A stretch of 10,808 nt of DNA from an uncultured Eubacteriales bacterium (GTDB lineage Bacteria > Bacillota_A > Clostridia > Oscillospirales > Oscillospiraceae): the NCBI GenBank assembly GCA_949742895.1, contig CATJRT010000175.1, positions 1 to 10,808 on the forward strand, read 5' to 3'. The notes under the pieces were generated by a model. That model was not told the origin of the DNA and searched no databases. It saw nothing but the letters and a program-made list of their open reading frames with translations. This document shows positions 1-7,195 of this stretch, in pieces. Both the position numbers and the translations under genes were made by a program. Positions within the stretch are counted from its first letter, which is position 1. Each line of letters starts with the position of its first letter.

Positions 1-239
<239 letters not shown>

Positions 240-387
240 GCAAAAAACACGAACAGACTGATTGTCGCCCAGCCGGGGGCCCCACGCGAGCCCAGCGAAG
301 CGGGTCGTGTGGGGAGAGGAGCCGTAGCGGAATACCTGAGCTTTCGCCATTAGGCGGAAGCGAAGAATATGGAGCTTGCGGCGACGA
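240..387. other. Structured insert between duplicated eno tails
   Basis: This non-coding stretch of 148 bases lies between the two copies of the eno tail. It has two strong inverted repeats. The first pairs CCCCACGCGA (280-289) with TCGTGTGGGG (305-314), with one G-U pair and three further C-G pairs (291-293 with 302-304) inside after a bulged G. The second pairs GCTTTCGCC (340-348) with GGCGGAAGC (353-361) around a four-base loop. Neither stem is followed by a T run, so neither looks like a terminator. No credible gene, ribosome binding site or promoter is visible. It could be a short structured intergenic repeat, a degenerate mobile-element remnant, or the source of a small RNA or processing site in the eno 3' UTR. 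Its function is unknown. Confidence 0.6.
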
Positions 388-418
388 GGGCAAGGATGCT
401 TTCTTCAACCTGAAGTAA
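388..418 (+). repeat. Direct repeat copy 2: orphan eno tail
   Basis: This is a second copy of the eno 3' end. It would still read [13 protein letters not shown], but it has no gene body upstream. The eno-type terminator lies 28 bases after it, so this copy may be the ancestral gene end that copy 1 plus the insert displaced. That history is inference; the repeat itself is plain in the sequence. Confidence 0.88.
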
Positions 419-446
419 ACCGTTTCAGTCGAATAAATGCAGCATA

Positions 447-481
447 CAGTGCCTGGGTTTTGCCCCGGGCGCTGTTTTTTT
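447..481 (+). terminator. Rho-independent terminator of eno
   Basis: CAGTGCCTGGG (447-457) pairs with CCCGGGCGCTG (464-474) over 11 bp, including two G-U pairs, around a six-base loop. Seven T residues (475-481) follow directly. It ends the enolase transcript and separates it from the promoter at 492-521. Confidence 0.9.
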
Positions 482-491
482 ACAAGATATC

Positions 492-521
492 TATACATGG
501 TTGGGAAAAGCGTGCTATAAT
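492..521 (+). promoter_or_regulatory. Promoter with extended -10 for the VTC/DUF4956 operon
   Basis: The -10 hexamer is a perfect TATAAT (516-521), preceded by TG one base upstream (513-514), giving an extended -10. A weak -35, TATACA (492-497), sits 18 bases upstream. Transcription would begin near 528. That rules out the in-frame TTG at 501 as the translation start and supports ATG 555. Confidence 0.75.
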
Positions 522-554
522 GGGAAATATCACAGAATAGGAAGGGGCGGCGGT

Positions 555-1223
555 ATGGAGCGTCACGAGTGTAAGCATTTGATTAGCTATTCCGACCTGC
601 TGGTCCTGCGTACGCGGCTTCGGGCGGTTGCGCGGCCCGACCGCCACGGCGAAGATGGCCGGTATACCGTGCGCAGCCTCTATTTCGACGATCCCTGGGA
701 CACTGCGCTGATGGAAAAGCTGGATGGTATTGACCGGCGGGAAAAGTTCCGCATCCGCTATTACGACGGCGATACTGCCCTTATCCACCTGGAGAAAAAG
801 AGCAAACAAGGGGGGCTTGGAACAAAGCAGAAGGTCCCGCTGACGGCAGAGGAGGCGCAGGCAATCCTGGACGGGGAGCCGGACTGGATGCGGGACGCGG
901 ACCGGCCTTTGCTCCGGGAGCTGTACGTCAGGATGCGCACCCGTGGCCTGCGGCCCCGCACAGTGGTGGATTATAACCGGGAGGCATTTACCTTTGCCCC
1001 CGGCAACGTGCGTGTGACGCTGGACCACGGCCTGCGCACATGCCTGAACTGCGCCGGTTTTTTGGACTCAAGCTGTGTTACCCTTCCTGTGTGGGACGCG
1101 CCCATTATCCTGGAGGTGAAGTGGGATGCGTTTCTGCCCAGCGTCATCCGGGATGCGGTGCAGCTTTCCGGGCGGCGCACCCAGTCCTTCTCCAAATACG
1201 CCGCCTGCCGTATGTATAGCTGA
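555..1223 (+). CDS. VTC-fold polyphosphate polymerase domain protein
   Basis: A 222-residue soluble protein of the VTC domain (tunnel-fold, CYTH-like) family, whose eukaryotic member Vtc4 makes polyphosphate from ATP. Charged strand motifs that line the nucleotide/polyphosphate tunnel are visible: RHECK (residues 3-7), YTVRSLYFDD (37-46), EKFRIRYY with K64, R66 and R68, LEKKSK with E80, K82 and K84, VVDYNREAF (137-145), ILEVKWD with E187 and K189, and the terminal SFSKY (211-215). ATG 555 is chosen because GGAAGGGGCGG lies just upstream and the alternative TTG at 501 precedes the transcription start. The DUF4956 membrane gene follows after 25 bases, and the two families are commonly neighbours. 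No CotH-like kinase gene, another frequent neighbour, is seen here. Whether this bacterial protein really makes polyphosphate is not shown by sequence. Family call is firm. Confidence 0.9.
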   Translation: MERHECKHLISYSDLLVLRTRLRAVARPDRHGEDGRYTVRSLYFDDPWDTALMEKLDGIDRREKFRIRYYDGDTALIHLEKKSKQGGLGTKQKVPLTAEEAQAILDGEPDWMRDADRPLLRELYVRMRTRGLRPRTVVDYNREAFTFAPGNVRVTLDHGLRTCLNCAGFLDSSCVTLPVWDAPIILEVKWDAFLPSVIRDAVQLSGRRTQSFSKYAACRMYS

Positions 1224-1248
1224 ATCAACATAAAAGGAGCGAATCTGT

Positions 1249-1941
1249 ATGGCTATCCTGTCCGCCTCCGTTACCTTTAACGACATTTTCAAGGCCAGCT
1301 TTTTGAAAAACGTCACCAGTGTCAGCATACCGGATATGATTGCATCGCTGGCGCTGGCCTTTCTGCTGGGCCTGTTTATCGCGTTGATCTACAAAAAGAC
1401 CTTTACCGGGGTGATGTATTCCTCCACCTTTGGTGTCACCCTGATTGCCATGGCCATGATCACCACCCTCATCATTCTGGCAGTGACCAGCAACGTGGTA
1501 TTGAGCTTGGGCATGGTGGGCGCACTGTCCATCGTCCGGTTTCGCTCCGCAGTGAAGGAGCCGCTGGACATCGCCTTCCTGTTCTGGGCCATTGCGGCGG
1601 GTATTGTTCTGGCGGCAGGGATGGTGCTGCTGGCAGTGCTGGGCAGCGCTATTATCGGGGTAGTGTTGCTGGTGTTTGTTCGGGGGAAGGAGTTTGACAC
1701 CCCTTATATTGTAGTGCTCCAGTGCGGCGGGCAGGACGGCGAGGACCGGGCCGTGGCCTGCCTGAAGGAGCATACCCGCCGGTGTGTGGTAAAAAGCAAG
1801 GCGGTGCGTCAGGGGCAGGTGGAGCTGAACCTGGAGGTGCGTTTGCGGGACGGAGATACCCGCTTTGTCAATGCGCTGGCGGAGTTGGACGGCGTGGACA
1901 GTGTGGTGTTGGTAAGCTACAACGGTGACCACATGGGATAA
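1249..1941 (+). CDS. DUF4956 integral membrane protein
   Basis: A 230-residue protein of the DUF4956 family. The N-terminal 145 residues hold about four membrane segments (roughly 29-48, 59-80, 106-123 and 125-145). Between the second and third lies the family signature GMVGALSIVRFRS (88-100), a Gly-rich turn followed by a basic cluster. The C-terminal 85 residues (VRGKEFD onward) form a soluble domain with alternating hydrophobic strands. The start ATG has AAAAGGAG 8 bases upstream. It is co-transcribed with the VTC-domain gene, from which it is separated by only 25 bases. By analogy with the yeast VTC complex, it may anchor the polymerase at the membrane or conduct the product, but that is inference from neighbourhood. 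No terminator is obvious after the stop codon. Confidence 0.88.
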   Translation: MAILSASVTFNDIFKASFLKNVTSVSIPDMIASLALAFLLGLFIALIYKKTFTGVMYSSTFGVTLIAMAMITTLIILAVTSNVVLSLGMVGALSIVRFRSAVKEPLDIAFLFWAIAAGIVLAAGMVLLAVLGSAIIGVVLLVFVRGKEFDTPYIVVLQCGGQDGEDRAVACLKEHTRRCVVKSKAVRQGQVELNLEVRLRDGDTRFVNALAELDGVDSVVLVSYNGDHMG

Positions 1942-1978
1942 GATACCCCAGCTTTCGACAGAATTTATGGTATGTTTC

Positions 1979-2007
1979 TTGATTTCCGGGAAAAAATGGT
2001 GTAAACT
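1979..2007 (+). promoter_or_regulatory. Sigma-A-type promoter for the PNP operon
   Basis: TTGATT (1979-1984) and TAAACT (2002-2007) are separated by exactly 17 bases in a locally AT-rich stretch. The start point would fall near 2014, about 33 bases before the chosen PNP start codon. This is the only good promoter seen ahead of the six-gene run that ends at 7473. Confidence 0.7.
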
Positions 2008-2046
2008 AAATCGCTATGTATGCCATCGAAGGGGGAGGTTTTGTTT

Positions 2047-2871
2047 ATGATGTATTCGTTTGACCATTATCAGGAGAGTGCGGATTATATACGAGAAAAA
2101 ATCGGTACATTTCAGCCGGAGATTGCCATGGTGCTGGGCTCCGGCTTGGGCTACCTTGGCGACGTGGTGGAGGATGCTGTGGTGGCGTCTTACGACGAGA
2201 TCCCTTATTTCAAGGCCTCCACCGCCCCTGGCCACAAGGGCCGGCTGGTGTTCGGCATACTGTCGGGCCGCCGTGTGGCGGTTATGCAGGGGCGGATGCA
2301 TCACTACGAGGGCTATTCCTATGAGGAAACCGTCTATGCCGTGCGGGTGCTGCGGCTGCTGGGCTGCGGCACCCTCATCGTCACCAACGCCGCCGGATGT
2401 GTGAACACCCAGTGGAAGGCCGGCGACCTGATGCTCATCACCGACCAGATCAAGCTGTGCGGCGAATCTCCGCTGCGGGGAGAGAACCTGCCTGAGTTCG
2501 GCACACGCTTCCCCGACGCCTCCCATCTCTACACACCCCGCCTGCAAGCGCTGGCAAAGGTGACTGCGGCGGAGCTGGACCTTGATCTGAAGGAGGGCAT
2601 CTATTACTACAACTTCGGCCCCCAGTACGAGACACCCGCCGAGATACGGGCCGTCCGCCTGCTGGGGGGCGACGCGGTGGGTATGTCCACCGCCCCGGAG
2701 GTCATTGCGGCGGGGCACTGCGGCATGGAGGGGCTGGGTTTCACCCTACTGACCAATATGGCGGCGGGCATCCTGGACCAGCCCCTCAGCGAGCAGGAGG
2801 TGCTGGACGCCGCCGAAGCCGCGAAGGGCAAGTTCTCCCGGCTGGTGCTGGAGTGCCTGAAAAAGCTGTAA
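2047..2871 (+). CDS. Purine nucleoside phosphorylase, trimeric type I
   Basis: A 274-residue cytosolic enzyme that splits purine nucleosides with phosphate into free base and (deoxy)ribose-1-phosphate. Motifs of the trimeric PNP/MTAP family appear in order: phosphate-binding GSGLG (31-35, Ser32), GRMHHYEGY (82-90), TNAAG (113-117), GPQYETPAE (191-199), VGMSTAPEV (211-219) and TNMAAG (236-241). Glu195 and Asn237 match the pair that recognises the 6-oxopurines of inosine and guanosine, so adenosine should be a poor substrate. The start is ATG 2047, with GGGGGAGG 8 bases upstream. The ATG at 2020 would put the ribosome site inside the gene and sits too close to the transcription start. ATG 2050 is an equally spaced alternative. 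The deaminase gene follows after 13 bases. The symbol (punA, pnp or deoD-like) varies between species, so none is given. Confidence 0.93.
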   Translation: MMYSFDHYQESADYIREKIGTFQPEIAMVLGSGLGYLGDVVEDAVVASYDEIPYFKASTAPGHKGRLVFGILSGRRVAVMQGRMHHYEGYSYEETVYAVRVLRLLGCGTLIVTNAAGCVNTQWKAGDLMLITDQIKLCGESPLRGENLPEFGTRFPDASHLYTPRLQALAKVTAAELDLDLKEGIYYYNFGPQYETPAEIRAVRLLGGDAVGMSTAPEVIAAGHCGMEGLGFTLLTNMAAGILDQPLSEQEVLDAAEAAKGKFSRLVLECLKKL

Positions 2872-2884
2872 GGGGGAGTGAACT

Positions 2885-4207
2885 ATGTCCACGTTGTTTA
2901 CAAACGTCACCGCTCTGCTGATGGACGAGGGCTTCACCACCCTGCGGGGCGGCTATGTGGCGGTAAAAGGGACCCAAATATCCTACGTGGGTACCGACCG
3001 CCCCGTCGGGAACTTTGACGAAACCATCGACTGCACCGGCAAGGTGATGATGCCCGGCTTCGTCAACTGCCACACCCACGTGCCTATGACTCTCATGCGT
3101 GGCTACGGCGGCGGGCACGACCTGCAAAGTTGGCTCAACGACTACATCTTCCCCGCCGAAGCCAAGTGGGATGACCGCGCGATTGCCGCCGGTACAGGAC
3201 TGGGCCTGGCGGAGATGATCGCCTCCGGGATCACCTGTATTGCGGATATGTATATGCATATGGGGACCATTGCCGAGGCAGTGCTAAATGCGGGGATCTC
3301 TGCCAATCTGAGTGTTGGCGGTGTATATTTTGGCGACCCGGCGGACTTCAGTCCGGAAAAGTGCGGGGACTGCATCAATATGCGCACACTGTATGAACAG
3401 TGGCACGGCGCGGGGGAGGGGCAGATCCTGGTGGACGCATCCATCCATGGGGAATACACCTCCAGTGCGCCGCTGTGGGAGTGGATGGCGGACTATGCCC
3501 AGGCCCACGGCTTGGGTATGCACATCCATGTCTCCGAGACGGTGAAAGAGCATGAGGAGTGCAAGGTCCGCCACAGCGGGCTGACGCCCATCCAGGCACT
3601 GGACAAATACGGCGTGTGGGACAGCGGCCGGTCCTATGCCGCCCACTGTGTGCATACTGTCCCCGAGGACTGGGCGATTATGAAGGATAAGGGCGTGACC
3701 TGTGCGCACAACCCGTATTCCAACCTCAAGCTTGGTTCCGGCGTGGCTCCCATACCCGCTATGTGGAAAGCCGGGGTGAACGTGGCCCTGGGCACCGACG
3801 GTGTCAGTTCCCACAACAGTGTGGATATGTTCGCCGACATGAAGCTGGCCGCCATCCTCCACAACGGCGTGGCCCGGGACCCCATGGCGGTCACCGCCCG
3901 GCAGGCACTGGAGATGGCCACCGTCAACGGGGCGACGGCTATGGGCCGGAATACCGGACGCATCAAGGCGGGCGCTGTGGCCGACCTGATCCTGGTGGAC
4001 TTCGACGCGCCCAACCTGGTCCCCTGCCACGACGAGGCGGAAAACCTGGTCTTTTCCGCCCATGGCTCCAACGTGTGGATGAATATGGCACGGGGCCGCA
4101 TCATATACCAGAACGGGGCCTTTTTGACTCTGGATCTGGAAAAGATAAAGGCGGAAGTCCGGCAGTACGCCCTGCCCCTGTTATTTGATGAAAGCGGAAA
4201 GGTCTGA
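2885..4207 (+). CDS. mtaD: Amidohydrolase, MTA/SAH (adenosine) deaminase family
   Basis: A 440-residue zinc-dependent amidohydrolase of the cytosolic 5'-methylthioadenosine/S-adenosylhomocysteine deaminase group. These enzymes replace the 6-amino group of adenosine-type nucleosides with oxygen. Metal ligands are visible: HTH (H63, H65) after MPGFVNC, H215 in HIHVSET, and D305 in LGTDGVSSHN. E218 and the AHCVH motif (H254, H257) supply the catalytic and substrate residues of the family. The C-terminal GRIKAGAVADLILVDFD block closes the beta-sandwich typical of these enzymes. The ATG has AGGGGGAG upstream, and the gene lies 13 bases after the phosphorylase. Together they could convert adenosine to inosine and then hypoxanthine, or handle S-adenosylmethionine by-products. 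Substrate choice among MTA, SAH, adenosine and 5'-deoxyadenosine cannot be read here, so the symbol is by family. Confidence 0.88.
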   Translation: MSTLFTNVTALLMDEGFTTLRGGYVAVKGTQISYVGTDRPVGNFDETIDCTGKVMMPGFVNCHTHVPMTLMRGYGGGHDLQSWLNDYIFPAEAKWDDRAIAAGTGLGLAEMIASGITCIADMYMHMGTIAEAVLNAGISANLSVGGVYFGDPADFSPEKCGDCINMRTLYEQWHGAGEGQILVDASIHGEYTSSAPLWEWMADYAQAHGLGMHIHVSETVKEHEECKVRHSGLTPIQALDKYGVWDSGRSYAAHCVHTVPEDWAIMKDKGVTCAHNPYSNLKLGSGVAPIPAMWKAGVNVALGTDGVSSHNSVDMFADMKLAAILHNGVARDPMAVTARQALEMATVNGATAMGRNTGRIKAGAVADLILVDFDAPNLVPCHDEAENLVFSAHGSNVWMNMARGRIIYQNGAFLTLDLEKIKAEVRQYALPLLFDESGKV

Positions 4208-4211
4208 GGAA

Positions 4212-5888
4212 ATGTCTGCATCCACCCCGAAAAAGAATTCGTTCTTCGGCGGCGCCGCCATCCTGACGGCGGGCATCGTCATTGTTAAGCTCATCGGCGC
4301 TCTGTACAAGATTCCTCTGGGCAATATCCTCACCGACACGGGCTTTGCTGACTTCAATACTGCCTACAATATCTACGCCCTGCTCATTATCATCTCCACT
4401 GGCGGTCTGCCGGTGGCCCTGTCCAAGATGGTTTCCGAGGCCCACGCCCTGGGCCGGGTGAACCAGATCAATAAGGTCTTCCGGCTGGCAGTGGTGGTCT
4501 TCTGCGTGCTGGGTACCGTCAGCTTCCTTGTTATGGCGGTGTTCCCCATCCAGCTGGCGGACTTTATGGGGAACAGCCGTGCTGATTGGAGCATCCTGGC
4601 CCTGGCCCCGGCGGTGTTCTTCATCTGCCCCATGTCCGCCCTGCGGGGGTACTTCCAGGGCTACTCTCTCATGACTCCTACCGCCATCTCCCAGATCATC
4701 GAAGCCCTGTGCAAGCTGGCCATCGGTCTGATCCTGGCCGACGCTATCATGAAGGCGAGCAAGGACGAATCCCTGGCCGCAGCGGGGGCCATTTTGGGCG
4801 TATCTGTGGGTGTGCTGCTGGCCATGCTGTATATGTACTGGTGTTACCGGGGCCACCAGAGGAGTCTGAAAAAAAGCCGGGACGTCCCCGGCGGCACGCG
4901 GGAGATTCTCCTGACCCTGGCCAAGCTGGCCATCCCCATCACTATCGGCTCGTCCATCATCGCCTTGACCAACATCCTGGATGAGGCCATCCTGATGGAC
5001 CGCCTTGAAATTGCGCTGGGCATGACGGAGGACGCCGCCCGCGCCCTGAAGGGTGTTTACAACAAGACCATGACCCTGTATAACCTGCCTTCCTCCTTCA
5101 TGGTGCCCCTGACCTCCAGCGTCATCCCGGCGGTGTCCGCTGCCCGGGCGGTGAGGAACTACAAGCAAGGCGCTCAGATCAGCGAGACCACCCTGCGAAC
5201 CACCGCCCTGCTGGCCCTGCCCGCCGGGGTGGGCCTGTTCGCCTTGGGCGAGCCCATCATCCGCCTGCTCTACCCCTCCACTGACGTGGAGCTGGCGGGA
5301 TGGATGCTGTCGGTGCTGGGCATTGCCTCTATTGCGGTGTGCTTCATGCTGGTGAGCAATTCTATCATGCAGGCCCACAAGCTGGTCACACTGCCCACGA
5401 TCACCACTCTGGCCGGCTGTATTCTGAAGCTGATTGTGGGCTATGTACTCATTGGCAACCCCGATGTGGGCATCAAGGGCGGCGCGATCAGCACTGTGGC
5501 CTGCTTTGGACTGATTGCCGTGCTGGATCTGGTCATCATCAAACTGACCCTGCCACGTTCTCTGAGCTATATTCGTGTATTTCTCAAGCCGGTGGCCGCT
5601 TCTGCCGCCATGGGCCTGACCGCCTGGGCGATCAACGGGCTGTTGTCCCGTGTGCTGGTGAAGCTGAGCTTCTTCCAGATGATGGGCGAGGATGGTGCCC
5701 CGGTGCTGAATGATGCGGGAGCGGCCATTTTGTCCTGGAAGGGGAACGCTCTGGCTGTTATGGTTGCCATCGGCACGGCAGCAATTGTCTATTTCGCCCT
5801 GATTCTGCTCACAAAGGCCATTTCCAAGGAGGATTTGTCCCTTATGCCCAAGGGTGAGAAGATTGCCAAGATCTTGCACATTTCCTGA
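4212..5888 (+). CDS. SpoVB/MurJ-like polysaccharide (lipid-linked) flippase
   Basis: A 558-residue polytopic membrane protein of the MOP exporter superfamily, SpoVB/YabM/YtgP branch. These proteins are thought to move lipid-linked cell-wall or cortex precursors across the cytoplasmic membrane. About 14 hydrophobic segments run from residue 12 to near the C terminus. Family landmarks include the N-terminal GGAAILTAGIVIVKLIGALYK with IPLGN (11-36), STGGLPVALSKMVSEA near 60-75, and RGYFQG (145-150), which leads into MTPTAISQIIEALCK. ATG 4212 is chosen: it follows the amidohydrolase stop by four bases and has AAAGG nine bases upstream. An earlier in-frame ATG at 4188 overlaps the previous gene and lacks a ribosome site. 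The length matches the family (about 520-550). Its place just ahead of mazG and the S4 gene matches yabM in Bacillus. The exact substrate is unknown. Confidence 0.88.
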   Translation: MSASTPKKNSFFGGAAILTAGIVIVKLIGALYKIPLGNILTDTGFADFNTAYNIYALLIIISTGGLPVALSKMVSEAHALGRVNQINKVFRLAVVVFCVLGTVSFLVMAVFPIQLADFMGNSRADWSILALAPAVFFICPMSALRGYFQGYSLMTPTAISQIIEALCKLAIGLILADAIMKASKDESLAAAGAILGVSVGVLLAMLYMYWCYRGHQRSLKKSRDVPGGTREILLTLAKLAIPITIGSSIIALTNILDEAILMDRLEIALGMTEDAARALKGVYNKTMTLYNLPSSFMVPLTSSVIPAVSAARAVRNYKQGAQISETTLRTTALLALPAGVGLFALGEPIIRLLYPSTDVELAGWMLSVLGIASIAVCFMLVSNSIMQAHKLVTLPTITTLAGCILKLIVGYVLIGNPDVGIKGGAISTVACFGLIAVLDLVIIKLTLPRSLSYIRVFLKPVAASAAMGLTAWAINGLLSRVLVKLSFFQMMGEDGAPVLNDAGAAILSWKGNALAVMVAIGTAAIVYFALILLTKAISKEDLSLMPKGEKIAKILHIS

Positions 5889-5998
5889 GCGCCTGAGGTA
5901 GAAAAAGGCGGAATTTGCGCTGGTTTCTCAAAAACCTTGAACCAGGATCAGAAAATGACTGGAAAATGAGAGAAAGTTCTTGCATTAGAGGAGAAAAT

Positions 5999-6796
5999 AT
6001 GGTAAATTTGGAAAAGCAGTCTTATGATTTGAACGATTTGATTCGTATTGTTCGTATTTTACGCGCCCCCGGCGGCTGTCCCTGGGACGGTGAGCAGACG
6101 CACCAGTCCATCCGCCGCAATTTTCTGGAGGAGGCCTACGAGGTGGCTGAGGCCATTGACCAGGATTCCCCGGAGCATCTGAAAGAGGAATTGGGGGACG
6201 TACTGCTCCAGGTGGTGTTCCACACCTCCATTGAGGAGGACGCGGGGCGGTTCAACTTGGATGATGTGGCGGACGGTGTGTGCCGAAAGCTCATTTACCG
6301 GCACCCCCATGTATTTGGCGATGTCAGTGTCAGCTCTACGGGCGAGGTTTTGATCAACTGGGAGGAGCTGAAGAAAAAGGAAAAGGGTCAGTCTACTCAG
6401 GCCGATGCGGTAGATGCGGTGGCCCGATCCCTTCCGGCGCTGTGGCGGGCGGAAAAGATGAAAAACAAGGCGGCAAAGGCCGGCTTTGACTGGCGGGATG
6501 TCTCCGGTGCGCTGGATAAGCTGTCCGAGGAGCTGGACGAGGTGCGCGCCGCCGCCTGCGGGGATGGGGACCCAGCAGAGGAGGTAGGCGATTTACTGTT
6601 CGCCGCCGTCTGTGTGGCCCGATTTTTGGACGTGGACCCGGAGATGGCGCTTCATGCCGCCTGCGACAAGTTTTCCCTCCGGTTCCGCAAAACAGAGCGA
6701 TTGGCGGCGCAGCGCGGCCGGAAGCTGGATGAGTTGTCCGACGGAGAGCAGGTCGGGCTTTGGAACGAGGCAAAGCGGGACTCAGCGATTGAATAG
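5999..6796 (+). CDS. mazG: MazG nucleoside triphosphate pyrophosphohydrolase
   Basis: A 265-residue two-domain MazG that hydrolyses (d)NTPs to NMP and pyrophosphate, a housecleaning and stress-modulating activity. The first all-alpha domain begins with the signature LRAPGGCPWDGEQTHQS (residues 21-37). Its metal-binding Glu/Asp set is E44, E45, E48, E64 and D67 (FLEEAYE, EELGD). The second domain repeats the pattern with EELDEVR (177-183) and EEVGDLLFA (194-202). The length matches E. coli MazG (263). The start ATG has AGAGGAG five bases upstream; in-frame starts further up (ATG 5966, TTG 5915) lack such a site. The Bacillus YabN homologue at this locus carries an extra N-terminal tetrapyrrole-methylase-like domain, which is absent here. 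The first 60 bases are clearly more AT-rich than the rest of the gene, as often seen at initiation regions. Confidence 0.95.
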   Translation: MVNLEKQSYDLNDLIRIVRILRAPGGCPWDGEQTHQSIRRNFLEEAYEVAEAIDQDSPEHLKEELGDVLLQVVFHTSIEEDAGRFNLDDVADGVCRKLIYRHPHVFGDVSVSSTGEVLINWEELKKKEKGQSTQADAVDAVARSLPALWRAEKMKNKAAKAGFDWRDVSGALDKLSEELDEVRAAACGDGDPAEEVGDLLFAAVCVARFLDVDPEMALHAACDKFSLRFRKTERLAAQRGRKLDELSDGEQVGLWNEAKRDSAIE

Positions 6797-6868
6797 CGCC
6801 ACGCCGCGCTTTCAATATAGATGACGCGGCGATGCCGCAAAACTACAAAAGATTTTGGAGGAACAATC

Positions 6869-7144
6869 ATGAATAAAGCAGATCTCATCAATGCCGTGGC
6901 AGAAAAGACCGGCCTGTCCAAGAAAGACACGGAGGCCGCTGTGGCCGCTACCTTTGATGTGGTGGCCGAGACCCTGGCCAGTGGTGAGAAGGTCCAACTG
7001 GTGGGCTTCGGCTCCTTTGAGGTGAAGCTCCGTGCCGCCCGCATGGGCCGCAAGCCCGGCACCGATATTGAGATCGAGATTCCTGCGGCCAAGATTCCCG
7101 TGTTTAAGGCGGGCAAGGCGCTGAAGGACGCTGTGAATCAATAA
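6869..7144 (+). CDS. hup: HU family DNA-binding protein
   Basis: A 91-residue nucleoid protein of the HU/IHF family, which binds and bends DNA as a dimer. The N-terminal helical half reads [20 protein letters not shown] (1-20) and forms the dimer core. It is followed by the conserved GFGSFEV turn (46-52). The basic beta-arm [19 protein letters not shown] (56-74) carries the proline expected to intercalate at DNA kinks, and [14 protein letters not shown] ends the protein. ATG 6869 is preceded by TTTGGAGGAA at 6854-6863. The gene sits 72 bases after mazG. That gap contains a small perfect hairpin, GCGGC/GCCGC (6826-6838), ahead of the ribosome site, but I find no convincing promoter. HU normally needs far higher expression than MazG, so an unrecognised promoter is likely. 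A 12-bp hairpin follows immediately. Confidence 0.97.
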   Translation: MNKADLINAVAEKTGLSKKDTEAAVAATFDVVAETLASGEKVQLVGFGSFEVKLRAARMGRKPGTDIEIEIPAAKIPVFKAGKALKDAVNQ

Positions 7145-7149
7145 AAATC

Positions 7150-7182
7150 AGATTCCCACCCAAAAGGGTGGGAATCTATCTT
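7150..7182 (+). terminator. Perfect hairpin between hup and rqcP (weak terminator or RNA stabiliser)
   Basis: AGATTCCCACCC (7150-7161) and GGGTGGGAATCT (7166-7177) form a perfect 12-bp stem around AAAA. Only ATCTT follows, so the T tract is poor and termination is probably partial. The rqcP ribosome site (GGAGG, 7185-7189) begins 7 bases later. The stem would give hup mRNA a protected 3' end while letting some transcription reach rqcP. Confidence 0.7.
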
Positions 7183-7195
7183 ATGGAGGTGCGTT

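Noticed and set aside
240..387. An intact mobile element between the eno tails
   Set aside because: 148 bases with no open frame, no integrase or transposase and no terminal inverted repeats; only the footprint of a possible past insertion is supported.
501..554. An 18-codon N-terminal extension of the VTC-domain protein from TTG 501
   Set aside because: The TTG lies inside the promoter, upstream of the predicted transcription start, and has no ribosome site; ATG 555 has one.
4101..5879. A 592-codon open frame on the minus strand opposite the flippase gene
   Set aside because: It is a mirror of high third-position GC in the plus-strand gene. It is rich in Gln, His and Gly with no recognisable domain, and the plus-strand gene has clear family motifs and a ribosome site.
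5915..5998. A 28-codon N-terminal extension of MazG from TTG 5915
   Set aside because: No ribosome site precedes it, MazG family length and motifs begin after 5999, and AGAGGAG is well placed for ATG 5999.
6032..6060. Tandem TTCGTATT repeat at the start of mazG
   Set aside because: Only two short units, coding for the IRIVRIL helix common to MazG proteins; explained by the protein sequence.
6789..6821. A hup promoter from TTGAAT (6789-6794) and TATAGA (6816-6821)
   Set aside because: The spacer is 21 bases, too long for a normal sigma-A promoter, and closer -10 options match poorly.
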